Shown here: piece by piece, positions 7,137 to 14,258 of the stretch
Position numbering within the stretch: the first letter of the stretch is position 1
Layout: each line of letters begins with the position of its first letter
Source: an uncultured Oscillospiraceae bacterium
GTDB taxonomy: Bacteria > Bacillota > Clostridia > Oscillospirales > Oscillospiraceae
Direction: 5' to 3'
DNA length: 20,933 bases
NCBI GenBank assembly: GCA_934574095.1
Contig: CAKTMW010000030.1
Location: 1 to 20,933 of the forward strand
Notes under the pieces: model-generated
Seen by the model: the letters and a program-made list of their open reading frames with translations, nothing else
The model's database searches: none
What the model was told of the DNA's origin: nothing
Made by a program: the position numbers and the translations under genes

Positions 7137-7908
7137 CATCATGACGCTGTTCCCCGACGCCATCCATGCCATGATGGACCAGTCCATCATCGGCCGGGCC
7201 CAGGAGCGGGGGTATATCACCATCGCCACCCATCAGATACGGGACTACACCACCAACAAGCAGATGCAGGTGGACGACTATCCCTATGGCGGGGGCCGGG
7301 GCGCGGTGATGCAGGCCGACCCTCTGTACCGCTGCTGGCAGCACATCTGCGACGAGGCCGGGGAGCGGGTGCACACCATCTATATGTCCCCCTGCGGGCG
7401 GACCTTCGACCAGCAGGTGGCACGGGAGATCAAGGAGCGGTACGACCATCTGATCCTGGTCTGCGGCCACTATGAGGGCGTGGACGAGCGGTTCCTGGAG
7501 GAGTGCGTGGACGAGGAGCTGTCGCTGGGCGATTTCGTTCTGACCGGCGGCGAGATTCCCGCCATGGCGGTGGCAGACTGTCTGTGCCGCATGGTGCCCG
7601 GCGTACTGCCGGAGGAGAGCTGCTACACGGAGGAGAGCCACTGGGACGGCCTGCTGGAGTACCCCCAGTACTCCCGTCCGGAGGAATGGCATGGCCGCAA
7701 GGTGCCCGCCGTGCTGCTGAGCGGCCATCACGGCAACGTGGCGGACTGGCGGAAGAAGGAGAGCTACAAGCGCACCATGCTGCGCCGTCCGGATATGTTC
7801 GCCGAGTTCGATGAAACGACGCTGACCACCAAGCATGACCGCAAGGTGCTGGCGGAGGCTAAGGCGGAGTTTGCCGCCATGCAGGCGGAAGCGGAAAACA
7901 AAGAATAA
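7126..7908 (+). CDS. trmD: tRNA (guanine-N1)-methyltransferase TrmD
   Basis: A 260-residue SPOUT methyltransferase that puts the m1G37 modification next to the anticodon of tRNAs reading CNN and some other codons, preventing frameshifting. It uses S-adenosylmethionine and works as a dimer. Signature segments are MRIDIMTLFP at the start, DDYPYGGGRGAVM (50-62), LVCGHYEGVDERF (111-123), the trefoil-knot segment LTGGEIPAM (139-147) and VPAVLLSGHHGNVADWR (193-209). The length is slightly above the usual 240-250 because of a charged C-terminal tail. The start overlaps the end of rimM by 11 bases. A strong terminator follows, so rplS is not part of this operon. Confidence 0.97.
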   Translation: MRIDIMTLFPDAIHAMMDQSIIGRAQERGYITIATHQIRDYTTNKQMQVDDYPYGGGRGAVMQADPLYRCWQHICDEAGERVHTIYMSPCGRTFDQQVAREIKERYDHLILVCGHYEGVDERFLEECVDEELSLGDFVLTGGEIPAMAVADCLCRMVPGVLPEESCYTEESHWDGLLEYPQYSRPEEWHGRKVPAVLLSGHHGNVADWRKKESYKRTMLRRPDMFAEFDETTLTTKHDRKVLAEAKAEFAAMQAEAENKE

Positions 7909-7913
7909 GCTGT

Positions 7914-7946
7914 CCCGGCGGCCATTTGGCCGCCGGGAAGTTTTTT
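7914..7946 (+). terminator. Terminator of rimM-trmD
   Basis: Perfect 10-base arms CCCGGCGGCC (7914-7923) and GGCCGCCGGG (7928-7937) flank an ATTT loop, followed by six T (7941-7946). Confidence 0.93.
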
Positions 7947-7982
7947 GTGGGGAGTTTTGCCCTGCGGGGCGAGGGAAATTCC

Positions 7983-8077
7983 GTGGCCTCGGCCACAGGT
8001 CACTTTTGGCCGTTGTTCCAAAAGTGACCAAAAGAACAGCCAGAAACCCAGGTTTCTGGACTTCCTGCGCGCTGTTC
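7983..8077. repeat. Row of three perfect hairpins after trmD
   Basis: Three perfect inverted repeats follow one another. The first is GTGGCC/GGCCAC (7983-7996). The second has 12-base arms GGTCACTTTTGG (7998-8009) and CCAAAAGTGACC (8018-8029). The third has CCAGAAACC/GGTTTCTGG (8040-8059) inside outer arms GAACAGC (8034-8040) and GCTGTTC (8071-8077). No convincing gene is present. A minus-strand open frame across 8000-8302 follows the repeat structure and lacks a ribosome binding site. The sequence feels familiar from other Oscillospiraceae genomes, but that is memory only. Confidence 0.7.
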
Positions 8078-8101
8078 CTTTTGCAAATTTGTGACGATTA
8101 A

Positions 8102-8291
8102 CCACACGTTCACAGAACATAGTTGGTTTCGTTTTGTATGACGCATCGACTTTCTTCTTGCGCCGCTGCCGCTCACGTTCTCAACGGTAGAACCAAAAGC
8201 GTTGTTTGGCGCAGATATCAGCGGCAGCGGCGCAGAAGCGGAGACGATCCTTTTAACCAAACAAAAAGAAAAGATTTTCGTGAATGTGAGG
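8102..8291. repeat. 190-bp symmetric inverted-repeat element
   Basis: Terminal 12-base arms CCACACGTTCAC (8102-8113) and GTGAATGTGAGG (8280-8291) pair with one mismatch and one G-U. Internal 14-base arms GCGCCGCTGCCGCT (8160-8173) and AGCGGCAGCGGCGC (8220-8233) pair perfectly. The left spacer, right spacer and central loop are each 46 bases. The central loop has a further CAACG/CGTTG pairing. It could be a MITE-like element or a structured RNA. The remaining bases, 8292-8385, contain no recognised gene. Confidence 0.65.
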
Positions 8292-8385
8292 TAAGCAACC
8301 ACAATTCTGTACGCAATATAGCGCGCCCGGAAGTGAAGGAACCGGAGGGCGAAACCACCTCACGCTGCGGGCATGAAATACGCAA

Positions 8386-8422
8386 ACGAGGAAGCCATCC
8401 GCCGGATGGCTTCCTCGTTTTT
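8386..8422. terminator. Terminator hairpin at the pheT 3' end
   Basis: Perfect 15-base arms ACGAGGAAGCCATCC (8386-8400) and GGATGGCTTCCTCGT (8404-8418) are followed on the plus strand by T5, while the minus-strand side has only three T. The position 10 bases beyond the pheT stop suggests it ends pheST transcription and also stops transcripts arriving from the trmD side. Confidence 0.85.
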
Positions 8423-8431
8423 ATAGAAAAT

Positions 8432-10873
8432 TTACTTGGAGCGCAGCTCCGCGCCGAAGCGCTTCACCAGCTTGTTGATGACGCCGTTGGCGACTTCCTC
8501 GATCTCGGCGGAGGTCAGGGTCTTTTCCTTGGAGCCGATAGCCAGGCGGACGGTGACGGACTTCTTGCCGTCGGGCACCTGCTTGCCCCGGTACTCGTCC
8601 ACGAAGTGCGCGCCGTGGAACAGCTCGCTCTTGACGCCCCGGATGGTCTGGGCCACGTCCTTCCACTTCACCTCGCCGGGCAGCAGCACGGAGATATCGT
8701 ACTCCGTCATGGGGTACTCCGGCAGGTGGGTGAAGCTGTTGGTGCGGGAGCGGAAGGGCTTCAGGCAGTCCTGATCCAGCTCAAAGAGCATCACGTTCAG
8801 GTTCTTGATGCCGCACTCCATGGACACCTTCTTGCTGAGCAGGGCCAGATCGCCGATGCGCTCTTCGCCCAGGAAGACATTCAGCCACACCACGTTGTCG
8901 GCCCACACGGGCTTTTCCACCTGCTGGAAGGTGAAGCCCTCCATGTGGGTGTAGCGGGGCATCATTTCCAGCACGCCCTTGGCCTTGCGGAACAGGGTGG
9001 TCACGTCCTTGCCGCCGCAGACGAAGGCACCGGCCACATGCTTGCGCTGGGAGGGCAGCTTCTCGCGGGGATCGTAGGGGGTGGTGTAGTTCTCATCGCG
9101 GAACACCTGCGCCGTTTCAAAGATGGCGAACTCGTCGAAGTAGCGCTCGTTCTTCACCACGGCCTTGCACAGATTGGGCAGCAGCGAGGAGCGGATGAAC
9201 CGCTCGGCGGGAGAGGGCGGCGTGGACAGGGACAGGATGCCGTCGGTGCTTTGCAGCACGGCGTTGACATACAGCTCGTCCATCCAGGGATAGGTGAAGA
9301 TCTCCTGCATGCCGCAGCGGAAGGACAGATACTCCTTGATCTTCCGCTCCAGATCCTTGTCCAGCTGGTTGATGGCGCCGTCAAAGGAGGTGGTGATGGG
9401 GGCGGCCTCGAAATTCTCGTAGCCGTACATACGGGCCACTTCCTCCATGATGTCGGCCTTGATGGACACATCACCGGTGGAGCGCCATGTGGGCACCACC
9501 ACATGCATGTTGTCGCCGTCGAAGGTCACCTGATAGCCCAGCAGCTCCATCTTGTGCTTCACGTCATCGGGGGGCAGGGACTTGCCCAGGCGGCGCTCCA
9601 GCCAGCTCAGGGTCACGTCGATCTCCGCCTGCTTCAGGGGGACGGGATATGCATCCACAAAGCCAGTGACCTGCATCTCGGGATAAAGGTCGCCGAAGAG
9701 TTGCATCGATAGATCCAGCGCCTGATCGCAGCGCTCGGGGTCAATGGCCTTTTCATAGCGGGCGGAGGCCTCGGTGCGGTTGTCGTACCGCAGAGCAGTA
9801 CGGCGGATGCCGGCGGCTTGGAAGTTGGCAATCTCCAGAATGACTTTGTTGGTGGTGGGCAGGATGGAGTCCTTGGCGCCGCCCATGACGCCCGCCAGAC
9901 CTACGATTCCCGCATCATCGGCGATGGTCAGATCGTCGGTGCTCAGGGGCAGCTCCTTGCCGTTCAGTAACGTCAGTGTTTCGCCCGGCTTGGCGCGTCG
10001 GACGATGATGTGACCGGCAATGTGGTCGGAGTCATAGGCGTGGGAGGGCTGACCGGTGGCCAACATGACGTAGTTGGTAATATCTACCAATGCGTTGATG
10101 GGACGCATACCCGTCTTCCAGATGCGAACCTGCATCCAGTAGGGGGCGGGCTTGACGAATACGTTCTCAATCTGGGTGCCAGTCATGCGGGGGCAGCGCT
10201 CCGCATCCTCTACGGTGACATGGAAACCAGAAGTGTTCTCCACATTACGGTCGAAGTGGGGGAACTCTTTCATGGGCAGGTGATACAGCGCCGCCAGCTC
10301 ACGGGCGATGCCGTAATGGCCCCACAGGTCGGGGCGGTTGGTCATGGACTTGTTGTCGATCTCCAGAATGATATCGTTCAGCTCCAGCGCGTCGGCCAGC
10401 GGCGTACCGGCGGGTGCGTCAAACTCGCTCAAATCGAGGATGTGGGCCTCCTCCTTGGCGGGGAACAGGTCGGAAAGGCCGATCTCCACCGCGCCGCAGA
10501 TCATGCCGTAGCTCTCCACGCCGCGGAGCTTGCTCTTCTTGATCTCCACCAGCTCGCCCTCGCCGTGCCACTTGCACATGGCGCCGGGCAGCGCCACGGC
10601 AACCTTCATGCCTTCGGTCAGGTTGCTGCCGCCGCAGACGATATCCTTGACCTCGCCGCCGATATCGGTCTTGCAGACCTTCAGCTTGTCGGCGTTGGGA
10701 TGCTGCTCGATGGTCTTGATCCGGCCCACCACCATGTGGTCGAACTGCTTACTAAGCTCGATGGTGTCCTCCACCTCCACGGTGGACATGGTAAGATCAT
10801 ACGCCAGCCGCTTCAGATCCATATCCGCCGGCAGGTCGACGTAATCCTTGATCCAGTTCAGTGATACTTTCAT
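8432..10873 (-). CDS. pheT: Phenylalanine-tRNA ligase beta subunit
   Basis: An 813-residue beta subunit of the (alpha-beta)2 phenylalanyl-tRNA synthetase, which charges tRNA-Phe and edits misactivated tyrosine. An N-terminal tRNA-binding OB domain is seen at about 40-150 (FDHMVVGRIKTIEQHPNAD), followed by the B3/4 editing domain with DNKSMTNRPDLWGHYG and the B5 region. A ferredoxin-like anticodon-binding domain closes the protein (EYPMTEYDISVLLPG onwards). The length is normal. The B3/4 segment NKSMTNRPDLWGHYG departs from the LTPNRSDCLS type known from Bacillus and points to another lineage of the enzyme. GGGAGGG lies 8 bases before the ATG. The gene is 15 bases downstream of pheS and shares its T-box-controlled transcript. 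Confidence 0.96.
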   Translation of the reverse strand: MKVSLNWIKDYVDLPADMDLKRLAYDLTMSTVEVEDTIELSKQFDHMVVGRIKTIEQHPNADKLKVCKTDIGGEVKDIVCGGSNLTEGMKVAVALPGAMCKWHGEGELVEIKKSKLRGVESYGMICGAVEIGLSDLFPAKEEAHILDLSEFDAPAGTPLADALELNDIILEIDNKSMTNRPDLWGHYGIARELAALYHLPMKEFPHFDRNVENTSGFHVTVEDAERCPRMTGTQIENVFVKPAPYWMQVRIWKTGMRPINALVDITNYVMLATGQPSHAYDSDHIAGHIIVRRAKPGETLTLLNGKELPLSTDDLTIADDAGIVGLAGVMGGAKDSILPTTNKVILEIANFQAAGIRRTALRYDNRTEASARYEKAIDPERCDQALDLSMQLFGDLYPEMQVTGFVDAYPVPLKQAEIDVTLSWLERRLGKSLPPDDVKHKMELLGYQVTFDGDNMHVVVPTWRSTGDVSIKADIMEEVARMYGYENFEAAPITTSFDGAINQLDKDLERKIKEYLSFRCGMQEIFTYPWMDELYVNAVLQSTDGILSLSTPPSPAERFIRSSLLPNLCKAVVKNERYFDEFAIFETAQVFRDENYTTPYDPREKLPSQRKHVAGAFVCGGKDVTTLFRKAKGVLEMMPRYTHMEGFTFQQVEKPVWADNVVWLNVFLGEERIGDLALLSKKVSMECGIKNLNVMLFELDQDCLKPFRSRTNSFTHLPEYPMTEYDISVLLPGEVKWKDVAQTIRGVKSELFHGAHFVDEYRGKQVPDGKKSVTVRLAIGSKEKTLTSAEIEEVANGVINKLVKRFGAELRSK

Positions 10874-10888
10874 GTGTCTTGCCCTCCC

Positions 10889-11926
10889 TTAGCGGAACTG
10901 ATTCAGGAACCGCAGGTCAGCGCTGTGGAACAGACGCACATCGTCCACGCCGTAGCGCATCATGACCAGACGGTCCAAGCCGATGTTGACATAGAAGCCG
11001 GTGTATTCGTCGGGATCGAGACCGGCCGCCTTCAATACGTTGGGGTGGGGGGTGCCGCCGGGCATGACCTCGATCCAGCCCACATGCTTGCACACGCTGC
11101 AGCCCTTGCCGCCGCACACCAGACAGCCCATGTCGATCTCAAAGCCCGGCTCCACGAAGGGGAAGAAGCCGGCACGCATACGCACCGGAACATCCCGGCC
11201 GAACACCTTGCTGAGAATGCTCTTGATCATCACCTTGCCGGAGGAGAAGGTGAAGTCCTTGTCCACGATCAGCGCCTCATACTGGAAGAAGGCGCGCTCG
11301 TGGCGGGCGTCGGTGGTCTCGTTGCGGTACACCTTGCCGGGGTACACGAAGCGGTAGGGGGGCTTGTGGGTCTGCATATAGCGGACGGAGCCGCCGGTCA
11401 GGTGGGGACGCAGGCACAGCTTGTCCCAGCACTCGCCCTTGTCGTGGCCCTCCAGCCAATAGGTGTCCATGCTCTCACGGGCGGGATGGTTGGGAGGGAA
11501 GTTCAGGTTATCGAAGCCGTACAGCTCGCTGGTGATATCGTCCTCCTCGAAAATTTCAAAGCCCATGGAGCGGAATGCGTCGTTCAGGTCATAGCACATC
11601 TGGGTGATGGGGTGCAGTCCGCCGCCGGAGGGCAGAATGCCCGGCACGGAGATATCGAAGTCGGGGTCTACCTCCGACGCCTTCATCTTCAGCTCATTGC
11701 GGCGGTTGTCCAGCAGCTCGGTCAGCTGGGCCTTGGCCTGGTTCACCGCCTTGCCCATCTCAGGGCGCAGGGAGACGTCCAGCTTGGGCAGCTCCTTCAG
11801 CAGTCCCGTCAGCGTGCCCTGCTTGCCCAGCAGCAGCGCCTTGACCTCCTGCAGCTCCGGCTCAGTGCGGACGGCCTCGATCTTGGCCTTGCCCTCAGCC
11901 AGCAATTGTTCCAGTTTCTCTTTCAT
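10889..11926 (-). CDS. pheS: Phenylalanine-tRNA ligase alpha subunit
   Basis: A 345-residue catalytic alpha subunit of phenylalanyl-tRNA synthetase. The N-terminal coiled-coil arm (MKEKLEQLLAEGKAKIEAV) leads into the class II core: GFEIFEEDDITSELYGFDNL, then GKVYRNETTDARHERAFFQ (motif 2 region) and GLDRLVMMRYGVDDVR (motif 3). A four-cysteine segment, CLVCGGKGCSVCKHVGW, lies near residues 268-284. The motif before the core, RPHLTGGSVRYMQTHKPP, differs from the THTSPVQ form common in Bacteria. The start at 11926 is set by AGGAGG 11 bases upstream. A longer in-frame reading back to 12115 adds residues unlike any PheS arm and is rejected. Expression should rise when tRNA-Phe is uncharged, through the upstream T-box. 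Confidence 0.95.
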   Translation of the reverse strand: MKEKLEQLLAEGKAKIEAVRTEPELQEVKALLLGKQGTLTGLLKELPKLDVSLRPEMGKAVNQAKAQLTELLDNRRNELKMKASEVDPDFDISVPGILPSGGGLHPITQMCYDLNDAFRSMGFEIFEEDDITSELYGFDNLNFPPNHPARESMDTYWLEGHDKGECWDKLCLRPHLTGGSVRYMQTHKPPYRFVYPGKVYRNETTDARHERAFFQYEALIVDKDFTFSSGKVMIKSILSKVFGRDVPVRMRAGFFPFVEPGFEIDMGCLVCGGKGCSVCKHVGWIEVMPGGTPHPNVLKAAGLDPDEYTGFYVNIGLDRLVMMRYGVDDVRLFHSADLRFLNQFR

Positions 11927-12156
11927 ATTCAGCGCTTCCTCCTTTTGGTTGTGGGCGTCTGTCAGGCAGCTCCGCCTCGTCGTATGCCGAGCCTTTTCCG
12001 CCAATACTTCGTTGCAGAGATTTGAAATACACAAAGTATTCCTGCATCTCTGCGCCTTGTCTTGACGAAAAATTCTTCGCCATCCAATCAGGCGGCCTGC
12101 CCGCCAGCAGCCCATAGTTAAGAGTTTTCGTAAGTGAGTCTTTGGGAATATGGGTA
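11927..12156 (-). other. Unusual 230-base spacer between T-box terminator and pheS
   Basis: The T-box terminator ends about 230 bases before pheS, a long gap for this arrangement. The spacer contains a hairpin with arms GCAGAGAT and ATCTCTGC (12014-12021 and 12046-12053 on the plus strand) and a nested GAATAC/GTATTTC pairing. The minus-strand frames are open through it, but without a ribosome binding site or a recognisable product. It may be an inserted repeat element; the ribosome binding site of pheS lies at its end. Confidence 0.45.
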
Positions 12157-12406
12157 TAAAAAATGCCCCTCATCCCAGTCAAACAGGGACGAAAGGCATA
12201 ACTTCCGTGGTACCACCCAGCTTCGCGGACGCATCCGCGCACTCGTTTTCCCGTTAACGGAGGTTGACCCGTCCGCGCATTTCCTCGCGGCAGCTCCGGA
12301 GCGAACACCACATCACGGCACAGGACGGCTTTCAGCCGGTGACCGTCCCTCTCTTGGAGCCGTGTTCCTACGTGGAACTTCTCCCTCATGGCTTTTCTAA
12401 GATTAC
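12157..12406 (-). promoter_or_regulatory. T-box riboswitch (Phe) with terminator
   Basis: On the minus strand the leader carries the conserved T-box sequence GGGTGGTACCACGG (12205-12218), whose central bases contact the acceptor end of uncharged tRNA. Stem I features include AGAGAGGGACGG and a GGCTGAAAGCC apical hairpin. In the 3' side of stem I a TTC (plus-strand positions 12303-12305) in the context GTGTTCGC is the probable Phe specifier codon. Downstream, arms ATGCCTTTCGTCCC (12186-12199) and GGGATGAGGGGCAT (12163-12176) pair fully when G-U pairs are allowed and run into six T, forming the terminator. Binding of uncharged tRNA-Phe should favour the antiterminator and let transcription reach pheS-pheT. 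Confidence 0.92.
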
Positions 12407-12412
12407 TTACTA

Positions 12413-12441
12413 TTTATAACACACCCTTTCCCAAGATGCAA
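12413..12441 (-). promoter_or_regulatory. Promoter of the T-box-pheST transcript
   Basis: On the minus strand, TTGCAT (12436-12441) and TATAAA (12413-12418) are 17 bases apart, placing +1 near 12406 at the start of the T-box leader. Confidence 0.68.
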
Positions 12442-12548
12442 GGGGGAATTTCGGCAAAAAAGCCACAAAAAGGGGAGAAATTTTCACTTTGTTTTTGACT
12501 TTCCGGGAGAAATGGGCAAAAAGCCGCAGGCAGCGGCCTGCCTTCCCC

Positions 12549-12578
12549 TTGACACGGCGGTTTCTCTTGTGCTACAAT
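12549..12578 (+). promoter_or_regulatory. Promoter of the AbrB-ABC transporter operon
   Basis: A consensus TTGACA (12549-12554) and TACAAT (12573-12578) are separated by 18 bases. The stretch 12442-12548 between this promoter and that of pheST has no gene, only a short GCAGGC/GCCTGC hairpin near 12528-12543. Confidence 0.78.
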
Positions 12579-12592
12579 GTTCATAAAGTGAG

Positions 12593-12607
12593 AAAAGTTA
12601 TACTTTT
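12593..12607. promoter_or_regulatory. Candidate operator palindrome
   Basis: Arms AAAAGT (12593-12598) and ACTTTT (12602-12607) around TAT sit 15-30 bases downstream of the -10 and just before the ribosome binding site. An AT-rich palindrome here fits autorepression by the AbrB-type protein encoded next. This is inferred from position and symmetry only. Confidence 0.45.
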
Positions 12608-12623
12608 GAAACGGAGGGCTATC

Positions 12624-12860
12624 ATGAAAAGCACACGACGGGACGACCGGCACTACATGAGCTCGGTGCGGGTGGGGCCAAAGGGACAGATCGTGATCCC
12701 CAAGGAGGCCCGGGAGATGTTCGGCATCGAGCCGGGCGATATGCTGGTGCTGCTGGCGGACAAGAAACGGGGCATCGCCTTACAAACGCCGGAGAAGCTG
12801 CACCCCATGCTGCGGCAGGTGTTCGACGGCATACCGGAGGACGGGGAGGACGAGGAATGA
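12624..12860 (+). CDS. AbrB/SpoVT-family transcriptional regulator
   Basis: A 78-residue DNA-binding protein with a swapped-hairpin AbrB domain at about residues 12-56. The signature VRVGPKGQIVIPKEAREMFG (15-34) is followed by IEPGDMLVLLADKKRGIAL. An acidic tail (DGIPEDGEDEE) ends the protein. GGAGG (12613-12617) lies 6 bases before the ATG. The stop overlaps the start of the ABC ATPase gene (ATGA), so regulator and transporter are co-translated. Such small regulators usually repress their own operon, and the AT-rich palindrome at 12593-12607 is the likely site. A MazE-type antitoxin is the alternative, but the following gene is an ABC ATPase, not a toxin, so a transcriptional role is preferred. 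Confidence 0.88.
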   Translation: MKSTRRDDRHYMSSVRVGPKGQIVIPKEAREMFGIEPGDMLVLLADKKRGIALQTPEKLHPMLRQVFDGIPEDGEDEE

Positions 12861-13594
12861 ACGCACTGGAAGTACGGGGCCTGTGCAAGACCTACCCCGC
12901 TTTTACCCTGAAGGACGTATCCTTCGACGTGCCGCAGGGCGCGGTGGTGGGCTTTATCGGCCGCAACGGCGCAGGCAAATCCACCACGCTGAAATCCATT
13001 CTGGGACTGGTACACCCCGACAGCGGCGACGTCCGCTTTTTCGGGCAGGACGTGCGGCAGCACGAGCGGGAATTCAAGGAACAGATCGGCGTGGTGCTGG
13101 GCGGCATCGACTTCTATCCCAAGAAGAAGGTCAAGACCATCACCGACGTGACCCGGCGCTTTTACGGCAACTGGGACGAGGGGAAATACCGGCACTATCT
13201 GGAGCTGTTCGGCATTGACGAGAGCAAGCGGGTGGATCAGCTGTCCAGCGGCATGAAGGTAAAGTATCTGCTGGCGCTGGCGCTGAGCCACAACGCCAAG
13301 CTGCTGATCCTGGACGAACCCACCAGCGGCCTTGACCCGGTGTCCCGCGACGAGCTGGTGGAGCTGTTCCGGGCCATCGTGGCGGACGGCCAGCGGAGCA
13401 TCCTGTTCTCCACCCATATTACCTCTGATCTGGAGAAGTGCGCCAGCCACATCACCTTTATTAAGGACGGCGCGATCTTCCATAGCTCCACCGTGGCGGA
13501 GTTCATGGCCGCCTACGCCGACCGGGGCGCCACGCTGGAGGACATCATCGTTTCCGTGGAAAGGAGGGAGCTGGATGAACGCGCTATTATATAA
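12857..13594 (+). CDS. ABC transporter ATP-binding protein
   Basis: A 245-residue cytoplasmic ATPase subunit. Walker A is GRNGAGKST (35-43), the signature is LSSGM (129-133, where LSGGQ is typical), Walker B is LLILDEPTSGLD (149-160) and the switch histidine is His187 in STHITSDLE. The Q-loop position has no obvious glutamine (IGVVLGGIDFY). These variants are common in the ATPases of ABC-2 type exporters of the YtrB/BcrA/EcsA kind. The gene overlaps the AbrB-type regulator by 4 bases and the permease gene by 20 bases. GGGGAGG lies 7 bases before the start. The substrate is unknown; antimicrobial peptide or cell-envelope stress export is a reasonable guess from family and layout. Confidence 0.94.
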   Translation: MNALEVRGLCKTYPAFTLKDVSFDVPQGAVVGFIGRNGAGKSTTLKSILGLVHPDSGDVRFFGQDVRQHEREFKEQIGVVLGGIDFYPKKKVKTITDVTRRFYGNWDEGKYRHYLELFGIDESKRVDQLSSGMKVKYLLALALSHNAKLLILDEPTSGLDPVSRDELVELFRAIVADGQRSILFSTHITSDLEKCASHITFIKDGAIFHSSTVAEFMAAYADRGATLEDIIVSVERRELDERAII

Positions 13595-14219
13595 GCAGCT
13601 GCGGCTGGTGTGCCATCCCATGACGCCGGTGTTCTGCCTGTTCGGCGTCATGGTGCTGATCCCCAACTACCCCTATACCGTCATCTTTTTCTATGTGATG
13701 CTGGGGCTGTTCTTCACATTCCTGAACGTCCGGGAACAGAAGGATATCTATTATTCCGCCATTCTTCCGGTTCCCAAGCGGGACACGGTAAAGGCGGGCT
13801 GTGTGCTGGTGGCGCTGGTGGAGCTGCTGTCGCTGGCGGTGCTGGTGCCCTGCGCGCTGCTGGCGGTGCGTTTGCAGCCGGGCAAGGACAATCTGGTGGG
13901 CATGGACCCCAATCTGGCGCTATTCGCGGCGGGATTTCTGCTATACGCGGTGTTCAACGCCGCGTTCCTGACCTCCTTCTACCGCAGCGGCTATAAGGTA
14001 GGCGTGGCCTTCATCAAGGCGCTGATCCCCGTGACGTTGCTGATGATCGTGTGCGAGGCGCTGCCCCATTTTCCGGGGCTGGGCTGGCTGGACGATCTGG
14101 ACGCCGCCACCCAGCTGCGGCTGCTGCCGGCGCTGGCGGCCAGCATCGTGATATACGGGTTGGGCCTGCTGCTGACCTTCCGGAAAGCGGCAAAGCTGTA
14201 TGAAAAAGTGGATCTGTGA
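13575..14219 (+). CDS. ABC-2 type permease subunit
   Basis: A 214-residue integral membrane protein with about six predicted helices: around PMTPVFCLFGVMVLIP, TVIFFYVMLGLFFTFL, VLVALVELLSLAVLVPCALL, LFAAGFLLYAVFNAAFL, FIKALIPVTLLMIVCEAL and LLPALAASIVIYGLGLLLTF. The motif REQKDIYYSAILPVPKRDTVKA between helices two and three resembles the cytoplasmic segment of ABC-2 permeases that pair with YtrB-like ATPases; this last link is from memory. The start at 13575 follows AAGGAGGG (13561-13568) at 6 bases and lies inside the ATPase gene. A longer reading in this frame from 13332 is the shadow of the ATPase gene. With the AbrB-type regulator it forms a self-contained three-gene export module. Confidence 0.88.
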   Translation: MNALLYKQLRLVCHPMTPVFCLFGVMVLIPNYPYTVIFFYVMLGLFFTFLNVREQKDIYYSAILPVPKRDTVKAGCVLVALVELLSLAVLVPCALLAVRLQPGKDNLVGMDPNLALFAAGFLLYAVFNAAFLTSFYRSGYKVGVAFIKALIPVTLLMIVCEALPHFPGLGWLDDLDAATQLRLLPALAASIVIYGLGLLLTFRKAAKLYEKVDL

Positions 14220-14224
14220 AAAGA

Positions 14225-14255
14225 CAGGAGACCGGAGTTCAGCTCCGGTCTCCTG
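14225..14255. terminator. Bidirectional terminator between convergent genes
   Basis: Perfect 13-base arms CAGGAGACCGGAG (14225-14237) and CTCCGGTCTCCTG (14243-14255) flank a 5-base loop. Short T-rich runs follow on both strands (CTTTC on plus, TCTTTTC on minus). It serves the permease gene and the GNAT gene, which end 6 and 4 bases away. Confidence 0.88.
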
Positions 14256-14258
14256 CTT

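Noticed and set aside
8000..8302. Minus-strand open frame of about 100 codons in the structured region
   Set aside because: No ribosome binding site or domain; its codons simply follow the inverted repeats. It may be annotated as a hypothetical protein elsewhere, but the repeat structure explains it better.
8123..9712. Long plus-strand open frame opposite pheT
   Set aside because: It is antisense to well-conserved pheT codons and its translation is low-complexity Val/His/Leu/Gly-rich, as expected from the reverse of GC-rich coding sequence.
11927..12115. N-terminal extension of PheS by 63 residues
   Set aside because: The extension is unlike the PheS arm, lacks a ribosome binding site and lies in the leader; AGGAGG precedes the ATG at 11926.
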